Positions 1-6,540 of a DNA stretch of 7,866 bases are shown here, piece by piece; within the stretch, counting starts at the first letter, position 1; every line of letters starts with the position of its first letter. Below the pieces are notes generated by a model, which saw only the letters and a list, made by a program, of their open reading frames with translations, made no database searches and had not been told where the DNA came from. Source of the stretch: Nitrososphaerota archaeon (lineage in GTDB: Archaea > Thermoproteota > Nitrososphaeria > Nitrososphaerales > CADDZS01). The stretch is taken from contig DAHVAI010000315.1 of the NCBI GenBank assembly GCA_027314685.1, positions 1-7,866 on the forward strand, written 5' to 3'. The translations under genes and the position numbers were made by a program.

Positions 1-759
1 AACTCTACATTCCCGGCATACGTGGGAACGGGAAGCGGAGGTCTGTTTTCAGCAGATTTCATTTATCTTAGTCTGGCGGGTTTCACGGGTTCAATGATAT
101 TCGGGGTCGAGCTGAGAACAGTTGCTTTCCGCATGACAAGCTACAGGAAGAATGCCGCGAAGGTAGCCTCCGCCCTTCAAGGACTGTCAATCTTACTTGT
201 GTTTGTAAGCGTCTTCCGCGGGCTGGGCCGACTTGGAGATATTGGTAGCGTGACTTTTCTCTTGAGTGGCATTTGTTTTGCCATAGCAATTCGCATCTTT
301 GAAGGCAAGGCAAAGTCTCGGGTACTCTTACCACTGACCGAAGGCCGCCCAAATGTGGCCTCGCACAATGTAATCTCAGACTATACGAGTACTTGCATCA
401 CTTCTTCGATGGTATGGCTATTGTTTAGTTTCTCAATCGGCGTTGCATGGCAAGATTTCGGCGTTTCAGGTTTCTGGGTTAGGGATTCATTCATACATTC
501 CATCGCAATTGGTTTCATTGGTTCGGCCATAATCGCCTACGGAGTTGTGTTGCTACCGGGAGTAATCAGCCAAAAGGCGCCAAGAAAACATTTGAGTTTA
601 TTGCCGCTGCTACTTTTGAATGTGGGGTTAGTAGTTAGAGACGCTGGAAACATTTACTCCACGCTAACGGTAGGTTCGCTTCCCATCTGGGAATCGGTTT
701 CAGGATTATTCATTCTTGCCGCAATGATAGTGTATTTTGAGAATATTCATATCAGGTAA
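1..759 (+). CDS. Multi-pass membrane protein, NnrS/heme-copper-like, 5' truncated
   Basis: The frame is open to the left edge with no stop, so the GTG at position 22 is probably internal and the true start lies outside the window. About 250 residues are visible, with roughly seven hydrophobic segments. Two segments resemble each other: one near residue 15 of the part after the GTG (YLSLAGFTGSMIFG) and one near residue 160 (HSIAIGFIGSAIIAYG). Both carry a G-F-x-G-S-x-I pattern. This recalls the repeated helices of NnrS and related heme-copper-type membrane proteins, where a His precedes the GF. Here the His is kept only in the second copy, and the first has Tyr. NnrS proteins usually have about 12 membrane helices and near 400 residues, so a missing N-terminal half would fit. 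The role in NnrS is linked to nitric oxide stress; assigning that here is inference. It could be another polytopic membrane protein. It is convergent with the CBS-domain gene. Confidence 0.6.
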   Translation, partial: NSTFPAYVGTGSGGLFSADFIYLSLAGFTGSMIFGVELRTVAFRMTSYRKNAAKVASALQGLSILLVFVSVFRGLGRLGDIGSVTFLLSGICFAIAIRIFEGKAKSRVLLPLTEGRPNVASHNVISDYTSTCITSSMVWLLFSFSIGVAWQDFGVSGFWVRDSFIHSIAIGFIGSAIIAYGVVLLPGVISQKAPRKHLSLLPLLLLNVGLVVRDAGNIYSTLTVGSLPIWESVSGLFILAAMIVYFENIHIR

Positions 760-980
760 GAAGGTTGGGATGTAGCTGATTTTATCCGTTTTTTCATTTA
801 ATCGTGTCCAGTGCTAAATTGTTGAGTTCTCCTAAGGGGTCTTTCATCGGCTTGTAACTATGGTAAAATATCTGCGCATTGCTTTGCAGTTTAAGATGTT
901 CCGTTGCTGCCAAAGTCCCTCTTATCTTGGAAACATTACAGGGAACGGGCGTTCGAGAATTGATGTATCGTAGCAAGACA
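760..980. other. Convergent intergenic region
   Basis: This is the gap between the membrane-protein gene (+) and the CBS-domain gene (-). Apart from one T-run on the plus strand it shows nothing recognisable: no tRNA, no strong hairpin and no convincing small gene. A TTG-initiated minus-strand frame at 794-976 has no ribosome binding site and no family resemblance. Confidence 0.5.
789..794 (+). terminator. Possible oligo-T terminator after the membrane-protein gene
   Basis: Six consecutive T lie 29 nt after the TAA stop, inside a T-rich stretch. Archaeal RNA polymerase commonly terminates at such runs without a hairpin. There is no clear stem upstream, so support is only the run and its position. 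Confidence 0.35.
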
Positions 981-1790
981 TTACTCTTTGATTGATAGCT
1001 CGTTTCTCTCCCATGGCTTTATGATCAGGTCCCATGGCGTGATTAATCCAACATCGCAGAGTGCAACACCAGGACCATCCAAGAGCAAAGGAGCTGCTTC
1101 GTTAACTGTCAAGTGTGGTTTAAGCCTGGTTGGAACCTCGGCTGGGACATCTTTCAGTTTTCCGTCGAGGAGCTTTGAATAATCTGCGAGGATTGTCGAT
1201 AGTCTAGGCTCAGAAAAAAGACAGGCGATTATTTGCCTATCTGAGATCACCTTCTGATTTCTAGTTAGAAAGACTCGTCTTTTCTTTCGTTTGATCATCT
1301 CCTCTATGGCACTTTTTAGGTTTGTATCTTCTTCGAGAGAAAAGATGTCTCTAGAAGCTACGCTCTCAATTGTGAGTTCAGTGCGAAAGGTCCCACTGCC
1401 ATAGAGCGAAATGAGGTCGCCCAGTCTTATGAACGCGCCCAGTTGAGCATCTCCGGTTTCTACCCAGGCAAAGCCGAATTGAGTCCTTGAGTAAACTTGT
1501 AGGAGTGCGCCGATGCCTTCGTTTGCGCTTACTGTTGGGAGCTCAAGAGAAACATCATTGCATGAATGCCCAAGGAATTTTCCATAGTCTGAAGGAATAG
1601 TGTGCACGAGCTCGTTTAGGCACGAGTAACCTGAAATGAAGCGTACTTTTTTTGTTTCTCTTTGAGTAACTGGCAGGGCGTCGATGTGATGGGAGCGAAG
1701 TAGCTTGAGCGCGAGCAGTAGCTGCGTTTCCGGATCTATTGCGGGCCACGTCCTGTTGAAGACTACGGGCATCGATTTTAGAAGATTCAT
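981..1790 (-). CDS. Protein with four CBS domains
   Basis: This 269-aa soluble protein reads as two Bateman modules, that is, four CBS motifs: about residues 5-65 (ending in FISGYSCLNELVH), 70-132 (GAFIRLGDLISLY), 138-193 (SVASRDIFSLEEDTNLKSA, then VISDRQIIACLFS) and 212-262 (VALCDVGLITPWDLI). Each has the usual order of a threshold segment, a helix and a strand leading to a D/R-x-x-I/L-I turn. CBS modules bind adenine nucleotides or similar ligands and act as regulatory domains; stand-alone four-CBS proteins are common in archaea. No catalytic domain is fused, so partner and ligand are unknown. The ATG is the first reasonable start and has no Shine-Dalgarno, so a leaderless or weakly led mRNA is possible. 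A 289-bp gap separates it from the upstream minus-strand genes, so it is probably its own transcription unit. Confidence 0.8.
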   Translation of the reverse strand: MNLLKSMPVVFNRTWPAIDPETQLLLALKLLRSHHIDALPVTQRETKKVRFISGYSCLNELVHTIPSDYGKFLGHSCNDVSLELPTVSANEGIGALLQVYSRTQFGFAWVETGDAQLGAFIRLGDLISLYGSGTFRTELTIESVASRDIFSLEEDTNLKSAIEEMIKRKKRRVFLTRNQKVISDRQIIACLFSEPRLSTILADYSKLLDGKLKDVPAEVPTRLKPHLTVNEAAPLLLDGPGVALCDVGLITPWDLIIKPWERNELSIKE

Positions 1791-2079
1791 GGCAACTCTT
1801 GCTTCAGTACTGAAATCGTATCAGGCATACCCGTACTTTTGTTGGGTACTTGCATTCAGACTCAATTTATCTTCACACGCCCTTTGAAATCTTTAAGACT
1901 ACCTGCGCATTTTGTCACCAGCCCTAATTGCATGTGTGAACGTTAGCTTCGATAAATTTGCGATTACTATGACACCCTGTACAAGATAGGACTTGACATT
2001 TTTCTTGGGTGCTTTGCATCTTGTGCTTTTTTAGCATCGCTAGTCTTCGAAAAGGATGCTCGCATTATTTTGAGACCTG
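1791..2079. other. 289-bp intergenic region
   Basis: It separates the CBS gene from the minus-strand block to its right. Near the CBS gene are the 12-bp palindrome, two further GTACT pentamers, and an AT-rich box (GATAAATT on the minus strand, near 1862-1870) that could be a TATA element with a long leader. Nearer the block there is a weak AGCATC/GATGCT inverted repeat (2033-2038 with 2055-2060, 16-nt loop). No tRNA or credible coding frame is seen. Confidence 0.4.
1803..1814. promoter_or_regulatory. Perfect 12-bp palindrome upstream of the CBS gene, possible operator
   Basis: TTCAGTACTGAA is a perfect palindrome ending 13 nt before the CBS-gene ATG. Its core GTACT recurs at 1833-1837 and 1846-1850, at offsets of 26 and 13 nt. 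This is a plausible dimer binding site where a repressor would block transcription or early elongation. No regulator is identified and the pattern could be chance. Confidence 0.3.
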
Positions 2080-2535
2080 TCATTGCGCTCTTGTGTGATG
2101 AACGAGTTGTTCGATCTCTTGTGCACTGGAAAACAGATCTCGGAGCGAAAGTTCGCCAGATAAAAGCTTCTTTCCTATTTCTCGGCCCGCCTGTTTTTCT
2201 CGTTCGTTTATCTCATTTTCTATTTCCTGGCGGTACTTCTTGCATGCATTGACTATCTCTTGGAGTATCTGCCTTTTCTCTTCTGTAAGGTTCATGAACT
2301 TTGGCGGATCAACTAGGCAGACTCCGTATTCATTTCTGACTAGAAAGAAATTGATAAAGTCGCGCAGATCTCTGTATGTGTGCTTCCAGCCTTCGAGACT
2401 ATAGTGCGCTATCGAGCCGCAGTAAAGGTGTATGAACGTGTAGGCCTCTTGCGTCAAGAAGTTAATGTCCCTCCTCGAGAGCACTCTCTCGATGCTTCGA
2501 ACGATCCTTTCCTGGCTTCGCTCTATGCGTTGCAT
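2080..2535 (-). CDS. Hypothetical charged helical protein, 151 aa
   Basis: I do not recognise a family. The protein looks mostly helical: an amphipathic N-terminal part (MQRIERSQERIVRSIERVL), a middle segment with aromatic residues (about 38-75), and a long highly charged helix (about residues 80-125, rich in E, K and R) that could form a coiled coil. There is no signal peptide or membrane segment. The frame is open from a TTG at 2577, directly after the DUF2958 stop, but that start has no ribosome binding site. The ATG at 2535 has GAGGTG at a 6-nt spacing, so I start there. The 42-nt gap to the DUF2958 gene suggests co-transcription. The lack of enzymatic motifs and the charged helix suggest a binding or structural role, but that is only inference. 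Confidence 0.65.
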   Translation of the reverse strand: MQRIERSQERIVRSIERVLSRRDINFLTQEAYTFIHLYCGSIAHYSLEGWKHTYRDLRDFINFFLVRNEYGVCLVDPPKFMNLTEEKRQILQEIVNACKKYRQEIENEINEREKQAGREIGKKLLSGELSLRDLFSSAQEIEQLVHHTRAQ

Positions 2536-2541
2536 CGTAGA

Positions 2542-2547
2542 CACCTC
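2542..2547 (-). promoter_or_regulatory. Shine-Dalgarno site GAGGTG choosing the ATG at 2535
   Basis: GAGGTG on the minus strand lies 6 nt before the ATG and matches the core of the 16S anti-SD complement GGAGGTGA. The alternative TTG 42 nt upstream lacks any such site, so this decides the start of the 151-aa gene. Confidence 0.6.
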
Positions 2548-2577
2548 GCTATAGGCGTATTGTCCTGGGCGCGCCAA

Positions 2578-2889
2578 CTATTCTTTAGCCATTCTTTCAA
2601 TTGCCTGGGAGAAGGTGCACGGTTTCCAGTTTGCATCGAGTACAGCGCCGTTGGAAATTAGCTCTGAAATGTCGATGTACCCCCATTCGCTCATTTGGTC
2701 GTCGTTTAGATTGGCATAGCCAAAGGCCAAATTCTCTTTTGGATCTAGCTCTGCGATAAGCCAATAAAATCCGATATTCCTGATCTGGTAGCGCTGGTGG
2801 ATTATCTTTTCATCAAGCGGCACGCTTTCAGATTCGTATAGTTTTGGAATCGCAGTTGGTATAGGCGTAGAAGCGTCGCGTATAGTCAA
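2578..2889 (-). CDS. DUF2958 domain protein
   Basis: This 103-aa protein matches the DUF2958 pattern as I know it: an N-terminal I-P-x-L-Y-x-x-E-x-x-P-L-x-x-K (IPKLYESESVPLDEKI, residues 15-30), a middle strand with aromatic residues then an acidic strand (FYWLIAELDP), the F-G-Y then EWGYIDISEL core (residues 55-77), and a C-terminal W/F-K-P-x-x-x-S (WKPCTFSQA). Length is normal for the family. DUF2958 proteins are found mainly on phages, plasmids and other accessory DNA; their biochemical role is unknown. The start is a TTG with a strong Shine-Dalgarno at 7-nt spacing. It lies 73 nt after the GHKL ATPase gene on the same strand, so it is likely read from the same transcript. Confidence 0.75.
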   Translation of the reverse strand: MTIRDASTPIPTAIPKLYESESVPLDEKIIHQRYQIRNIGFYWLIAELDPKENLAFGYANLNDDQMSEWGYIDISELISNGAVLDANWKPCTFSQAIERMAKE

Positions 2890-2896
2890 AGTTCTT

Positions 2897-2904
2897 CCCT
2901 CCTT
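2897..2904 (-). promoter_or_regulatory. Strong Shine-Dalgarno site for the TTG-initiated DUF2958 gene
   Basis: AAGGAGGG on the minus strand ends 7 nt before the TTG start. It is the strongest ribosome binding site in the window and supports a non-ATG start that would otherwise be doubtful. Confidence 0.7.
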
Positions 2905-2962
2905 AAATTAGGACTGCTCTAAAATATTGAGCGATAACTGCCTCATTTCAGGTTCAATTTTT

Positions 2963-5296
2963 TTAGCTACTCTTCATAGATTCCCACCTAGCAAGCAGAG
3001 ATTTTCTCATCGATGTAACCTCTGAAGGATCTTTACTCCCCTGGACTGCTCTGGCAAAGAGAAACTCCATAGATTCATCTTTGATCTCTTTAAAGACGTG
3101 CATAACTGAACCTAGTATCTCGGAATCTCCCAACTTTTTCCAGGAATAGTCGCGTAGAAGGTCTCTCCTTGAAAAGTATCCTTCTTTCAGGCGTGTTTGT
3201 TCGAACTCGCTATCAAATAGTTCCTCCATCTCTGTGTCGAGCGTGAATTTTGTCGAGTGATATGTGAGAAAAGTAGAGATCTCGAAGATATCATCTTCAG
3301 TGCTAAAGATTTTGATTTCATTCGAGTTGGAGAAGTACTTTGCTAGATTTTGATCACTGTATAGAAAGAGCTGAATTGTTCTTTGAGCGGTTGCGTTACG
3401 ATCCTCTGAGTGTGTGAGTATATCTTTGAATTTCTTGTTACCTTTGCTTGTGAAGATTATCTTCTCTGAGAGCCTTGCAACGAAATCTTGCAGTCTCTCG
3501 CCGCCACGTAGATTGTCGCACTCCTGGACTAGCTTGTAGTTTGTCTTTACCTTTGAGAGGAGGAAAGCGAATTTTCTCAGAGAACCCCGGGGGATGCGTA
3601 TCACGTTTTTGGGAAGTGTCTGATAGCAATCGATGCTTTCTATGTGCATGGTAGGCTTTGCAAACCGACCCCAGGAATAGTGACTCTCGATTGACTCGAA
3701 GAGTCTGACGCTACTTTGTACTTGCTTTGGTCTCTTTGATAATTTCTCCCTATTTTTCCTCACGTATTCGCCCGTCGACAAAATGCCCTCCTCTATGAGA
3801 AGCTCTTCTGCTTCATTCACGCCCTGGAATTGACCCCTCGAAGAAGGAACCAGCTGAACGAACGTAGCTCCTGGTACCTCTTGGAGTATTCGATCTATCT
3901 GAGCGTGATTGAAGTTGGTTCCCTGGGGTGAAAAGAAGATCTCGTCGAGATTCCTTCCAGATAAAATGGAGGCGAAATTTCTTTTGTTGTATCTACCAGA
4001 GTTTTCCTTTTCCTTGTAGACTTTTACATCGTGGAGGAGAAGAGATCTAAGCTGTCTACTTTTTTCTGAAAGAAAGTGGGTAATCGATGCTGGATCGTCG
4101 TCCCTCGAGCTTTTCTCTGACAAGAACACTGCCGTGGTTCCTTCGTCGAGTGAAAGGTAATCTTTGAGACTATTGAGGCAAAGAAAGGATGCGAGTTCTT
4201 GAGAAACCTTTGATGCGAGCTGTTTTGCAAGAGCGTTTGCTGACTCTTCTCGGAGTCGTTCCCTGTCTGCGGTTGGTTTGAATTTCCTCTCATCTAGAAC
4301 GTTGACTATATAGTATGAAAATGGCAGATCAATGCCAATTTCGATGGGTGAGCCGATCAGTCTCTCATCCTTCCCTATCTTTAGGAGATGCGGAGTACTA
4401 TCGTAGTACTCCCTTTCTCCGACCCTGAATTCGGCGTAAAGCTCCGCGCCGTCGAGAGTCACGTGGAAGGATTTCACGAGTCTTCCTCCCTTTGTTTTAC
4501 CGTGGTAGTAGAAGCTCTTGCTCGCTGCTTCCTGAGCTTTTTCTTGGAAGGTCTTGTTAAGTTGAACAAACCCCCTTGCGTGTTTTGTTTCCTCGTTCCT
4601 CCAGCTAGTTCCAGGCTCCTTCAGGTCACAAGCTAGGTTGAGATATGTGGGAATTTTGGAGAATGCGCAGGCCTCGAAAATATAGTCAACAAGACGGTGG
4701 AGGTTGACATCTGGTTTTAGTACTAATTTTATGACGGTGCCGTAGGAATTGAGGTTTGGTTTTGGCAGTATGTTGAATCCGATGCCGCTTTTCCCCATCA
4801 GCGCGTACTCGCCAGAGCCTCCTTCTGTGGTTCTGTACTTTGTCTCGAGAATCATTACGTCAGACATGGTACGATAGCTGATTCGACCAAAGCCGAATTG
4901 ACCTATCTCTTCTCCTGAAAAGTTGCTGCTCCGTCCGATGACCGCGTAGACGTTTTTGAAGGTGTCGACGGAAATTCCGGTGCTGTCTGTACCGCGTATC
5001 TCGAGCTCGCGAGTTGAAGGATCAAGATATATCACAATCTTGGGTTTTGCTCCAAAGATCTTCTCGGAGGTTTTGCAGGCTCTCAACTCGTTGTTATAGA
5101 GCTCACGAAATCCCGACTCTGGCTTTGCGTATAGGTCTCGCGAAATTCGCTGGACGACAACGTCTTGCTCTAGTTTCAGGGGGATGAATCCATCACTTGT
5201 ATCTGATAGACCAAGAAGTTCCTTCGCGTATGAAATATCCTTCTCATCCAGTGGAAGAGGTTTTTCTTCCACCAGTGTAGGTTTGTAGTATTCCAT
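2963..5296 (-). CDS. GHKL (Bergerat-fold) ATPase, phage RIIA-like architecture
   Basis: This 777-aa protein has an N-terminal Bergerat ATP-binding fold, as in Hsp90, MutL, TopoVI-B, MORC and phage RIIA. Visible motifs are the N-box FRELYNNELRAC (E65, N69), a G1 region IRGTDSTGIS (100-109), the G2 glycine loop GQFGFGR (132-138) and a distal G-T in NSYGTVIKLVLKP (G186, T187). A second region (about 270-370) holds KFKPTADRERL (P341, T342, R345, E346). It resembles the P-T-x-x-R-E segment after the ATPase domain in RIIA-like proteins; this comparison is from memory. The C-terminal half (about 380-777) is unrecognised, with no membrane segment. T4 RIIA is about 725 aa, a similar size. G1 is odd: the usual D-x-G-x-G is not intact. 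The ATG follows an in-frame TGA by three codons, so it is the first start; a GGAG lies 14 nt upstream, rather far. It is flanked by the 99-aa and DUF2958 genes. The ATPase fold is confident; the RIIA link is inference. Confidence 0.8.
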   Translation of the reverse strand: MEYYKPTLVEEKPLPLDEKDISYAKELLGLSDTSDGFIPLKLEQDVVVQRISRDLYAKPESGFRELYNNELRACKTSEKIFGAKPKIVIYLDPSTRELEIRGTDSTGISVDTFKNVYAVIGRSSNFSGEEIGQFGFGRISYRTMSDVMILETKYRTTEGGSGEYALMGKSGIGFNILPKPNLNSYGTVIKLVLKPDVNLHRLVDYIFEACAFSKIPTYLNLACDLKEPGTSWRNEETKHARGFVQLNKTFQEKAQEAASKSFYYHGKTKGGRLVKSFHVTLDGAELYAEFRVGEREYYDSTPHLLKIGKDERLIGSPIEIGIDLPFSYYIVNVLDERKFKPTADRERLREESANALAKQLASKVSQELASFLCLNSLKDYLSLDEGTTAVFLSEKSSRDDDPASITHFLSEKSRQLRSLLLHDVKVYKEKENSGRYNKRNFASILSGRNLDEIFFSPQGTNFNHAQIDRILQEVPGATFVQLVPSSRGQFQGVNEAEELLIEEGILSTGEYVRKNREKLSKRPKQVQSSVRLFESIESHYSWGRFAKPTMHIESIDCYQTLPKNVIRIPRGSLRKFAFLLSKVKTNYKLVQECDNLRGGERLQDFVARLSEKIIFTSKGNKKFKDILTHSEDRNATAQRTIQLFLYSDQNLAKYFSNSNEIKIFSTEDDIFEISTFLTYHSTKFTLDTEMEELFDSEFEQTRLKEGYFSRRDLLRDYSWKKLGDSEILGSVMHVFKEIKDESMEFLFARAVQGSKDPSEVTSMRKSLLARWESMKSS

Positions 5297-5365
5297 GGCT
5301 TGATTTCACTCTCCAAGAAATTTGCCAAGCTACGAAGATCGAGATCTCTATCCTTGAAAAGAAAA

Positions 5366-5665
5366 CTAATCCATCAACCCTCGAGCTGGAGCGTAATCCC
5401 TTACTGTCGTGATGAGGTAGATACCTGGAGAGAGATGAAGCGATGCGTGTTGCGGATGAGTCATTGCAGCATCCTCTTCGAGCAACGCGTACCTCTGCGT
5501 CGGTTCTAGATCTTTGGTCTCAAAGACCTGTGTTGCCCTAAGTACGTGAGGGTTGCCTGTTTCGCTCGCGATTCTTATCTCGTTTGATTTCAAGTGTAGT
5601 GCGTTATTTGGTATCTCAGAGACCTCACGGATCGTTACGTCGCCCTGTCGCCAAATTCTGGCCAA
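5366..5665 (-). CDS. Small RQGDV-type protein of unknown function
   Basis: This 99-aa protein fits a small family I know from bacteria and phages but cannot name. Shared marks are the N-terminal RQGDV (residues 6-10), a T-G-x-x-H element (TGNPH, 36-40), L-x-E-x-D/E-A-x-x-x-H-x-x-H (LLEEDAAMTHPQH, H70 and H73), and L-x-P-G-x-Y then R-x-Y-x-P (LSPGIYLITTVRDYAP). In bacterial members the middle element is usually TGHAH; here its first His is Asn while the second is kept. The His residues suggest metal binding, but that is inference. Start: an in-frame TGA lies two codons before the TTG, so the TTG is the only likely start, with GGTGA (5674-5678) at 8-nt spacing. It precedes the GHKL gene by 69 nt on the same strand and is probably co-transcribed with it. 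Confidence 0.7.
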   Translation of the reverse strand: MARIWRQGDVTIREVSEIPNNALHLKSNEIRIASETGNPHVLRATQVFETKDLEPTQRYALLEEDAAMTHPQHASLHLSPGIYLITTVRDYAPARGLMD

Positions 5666-5724
5666 TTTTCATTTCACCATTTTTTTAGAAAACTCGTTTC
5701 CTACGCGTATACGATTCACTTGTA

Positions 5725-5795
5725 TCATGTTAGAACTTGGATCATCTCATCTTTTTCATCTTCGCCTCCACTAGGCCAAATTTTATGCTAATCGA
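5725..5795 (-). pseudogene. Decayed copy of the 3' end of the 244-aa gene
   Basis: Read on the minus strand, this gap after vapC ends in HKIWPSGGEDEKDEMIQVLT and TGA. The end of the 244-aa gene reads CEMWLCGGEDEKDNFFDILT and TGA. Identity is perfect over 22 nt and continues more weakly on both sides, including the TAACATGA at the stop. Just upstream, TCG ATT AGC in this copy faces TCA ATC AGT in the intact gene: three codons differing only at the third base. A 4-nt length difference then shifts the frame, and an in-frame TAG lies before the conserved tail. I conclude it was once coding and is now a remnant. No larger part of the paralogue is seen; vapC begins directly beyond it. Confidence 0.6.
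5750..5771. repeat. 22-bp direct repeat, copy 1 (after vapC)
   Basis: It is a perfect 22-bp match to 6670-6691 in the same orientation, 920 bp away. On the minus strand it encodes the sense of GGEDEKD. A match of this length by chance in an 8-kb window is very unlikely. It lies in the decayed gene end between vapC and the 99-aa gene. Confidence 0.9.
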
Positions 5796-5829
5796 ATGGC
5801 ACAGCTTCGCAAATATTCGGATCTCCATG

Positions 5830-6255
5830 CTAGATATTTACACTCTGAACATTCTTGCACTTGATTTCCTTGATCGATTTGAATTCAGGATCTTCGGTTA
5901 TCACGTAATCACTTTTTGCTTCGATAGCCGTCGCGGCTACAAGACAATCACCCCAAGGTATCTTTTCCTCGTACTTGTGACGGAGCATTCCAGCTCTCCT
6001 GGAAATTGACATTGAAAGGCTAGCGATCTCTAGACCGTATGAGCATATCTCGTTGAGCCTACGTTCAGCTTCGGAGGCACCCGTTCTCTTTGCGACCTGA
6101 GTGTAGAGCTCTGCAAGCACTATTGTTGGAACGACACCACGGCTACCTTGAACTATTGATCTCCTGAGTATCTCTCTGGTCTTTGTGAAATCGCTGTTCT
6201 TTGCATAAAAGTGAGTCACAAAGAACGTTGTGTCAAATGTAACGTGTAGACTCAA
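5830..6255 (-). CDS. vapC: PIN-domain ribonuclease toxin VapC
   Basis: This 141-aa protein is a full-length PIN domain. The acidic residues expected for the Mg2+/Mn2+ site are all present: D8 (VTFDTTFF), E49 (VLAEL), D103 (WGDCLVAATA) and D122 (ITEDPEF). VapC toxins cut RNA, most often tRNA or rRNA, and are held inactive by the cognate antitoxin; the target here is unknown. The start is TTG: an in-frame TGA directly precedes it, and no later start would keep D8. GGGG at 6262-6265 lies 6 nt upstream as a weak ribosome binding site. The gene begins 9 nt after the vapB stop, the usual translationally linked order with antitoxin first. All catalytic residues are intact, so the toxin is probably active. 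A decayed gene end follows its stop. Confidence 0.9.
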   Translation of the reverse strand: MSLHVTFDTTFFVTHFYAKNSDFTKTREILRRSIVQGSRGVVPTIVLAELYTQVAKRTGASEAERRLNEICSYGLEIASLSMSISRRAGMLRHKYEEKIPWGDCLVAATAIEAKSDYVITEDPEFKSIKEIKCKNVQSVNI

Positions 6256-6264
6256 TCAGAGCCC

Positions 6265-6510
6265 CTATCGAAACGCTTTCCTTCTTGATTCCAAAAGATC
6301 GCTCATGACTACTTCAGCGGTGGCGTATTTTGAAAGCGCGCCAGCGGAATCTGCCAGGTCTGCGACAGGTTTTAGCAGTATGCCTCTGCCTGTCTCCTCG
6401 AATTCCACAGACTTGCCAACTTCCATACGAAACCTCCTTCGCAACTTTGACGGTACTGTAATCTGTCCCTTCTTTGTCATGCGTGATCGCATCCGCTGCG
6501 CGGTCGTCAT
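6265..6510 (-). CDS. vapB: AbrB-type antitoxin VapB
   Basis: This 81-aa protein has an AbrB/SpoVT-type swapped-hairpin DNA-binding domain at about residues 10-50: MTKKGQITVPSKLRRRF, then VGKSVEFEETGRGILLKPV. The C-terminal tail (about 55-81, ALSKYATAEVVMSDLLESRR) is the part expected to wrap the toxin. Antitoxins of this type neutralise VapC and, as a complex with it, repress their own promoter. The ATG at 6510 sits about 27 nt from a TATA-like box, so the mRNA is probably leaderless from this codon. In-frame ATGs at residues 7 and 11 are less likely starts. The gene is directly upstream of vapC. It is separated from the 244-aa gene by 134 nt, consistent with an independent promoter. Confidence 0.9.
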   Translation of the reverse strand: MTTAQRMRSRMTKKGQITVPSKLRRRFRMEVGKSVEFEETGRGILLKPVADLADSAGALSKYATAEVVMSDLLESRRKAFR

Positions 6511-6532
6511 AGCAATAACAAAGTATTACAGA

Positions 6533-6540
6533 ATTAAAAG
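6533..6540 (-). promoter_or_regulatory. Archaeal TATA box for a leaderless vapBC transcript
   Basis: On the minus strand CTTTTAAT is centred about 27 nt before the vapB ATG, with a purine-containing AAGA just upstream that could serve as a BRE. This places the expected transcription start at or within a few bases of the ATG. No Shine-Dalgarno is present, which agrees with a leaderless mRNA. Confidence 0.55.

Noticed and set aside
794..976. 60-aa minus-strand frame after the CBS gene
   Set aside because: It has a TTG start, no ribosome binding site, no family features, and the composition of random intergenic sequence.
2033..2060. Inverted repeat AGCATC/GATGCT as a terminator after the 151-aa gene
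   Set aside because: The stem is only 6 bp with a 16-nt loop, and no clear T-run follows on the minus strand.
2095..2101. GTGATGA resembling a C box of a C/D guide RNA
   Set aside because: It lies antisense to the 3' end of a coding gene, and I found no matching D box or guide arrangement.
2536..2577. Longer TTG start giving a 165-aa version of the helical protein
   Set aside because: The TTG abuts the DUF2958 stop without a ribosome binding site, while the ATG at 2535 has GAGGTG at ideal spacing.
2921..2928. TATA-like AT-rich box before the DUF2958 gene
   Set aside because: A start site about 27 nt downstream would fall inside the strong Shine-Dalgarno site and leave it off most of the mRNA. 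Co-transcription from upstream is more likely.
5340..5347. GAGATCTC palindrome between the 99-aa and GHKL genes
   Set aside because: An 8-bp palindrome is expected by chance in a window of this size, and nothing else marks it as a site.
5788..5793. TAG in the gene remnant read through as pyrrolysine
   Set aside because: The adjacent 4-nt length change already breaks the frame relative to the intact copy, and no pyrrolysine genes are visible, so decay is the simpler reading.
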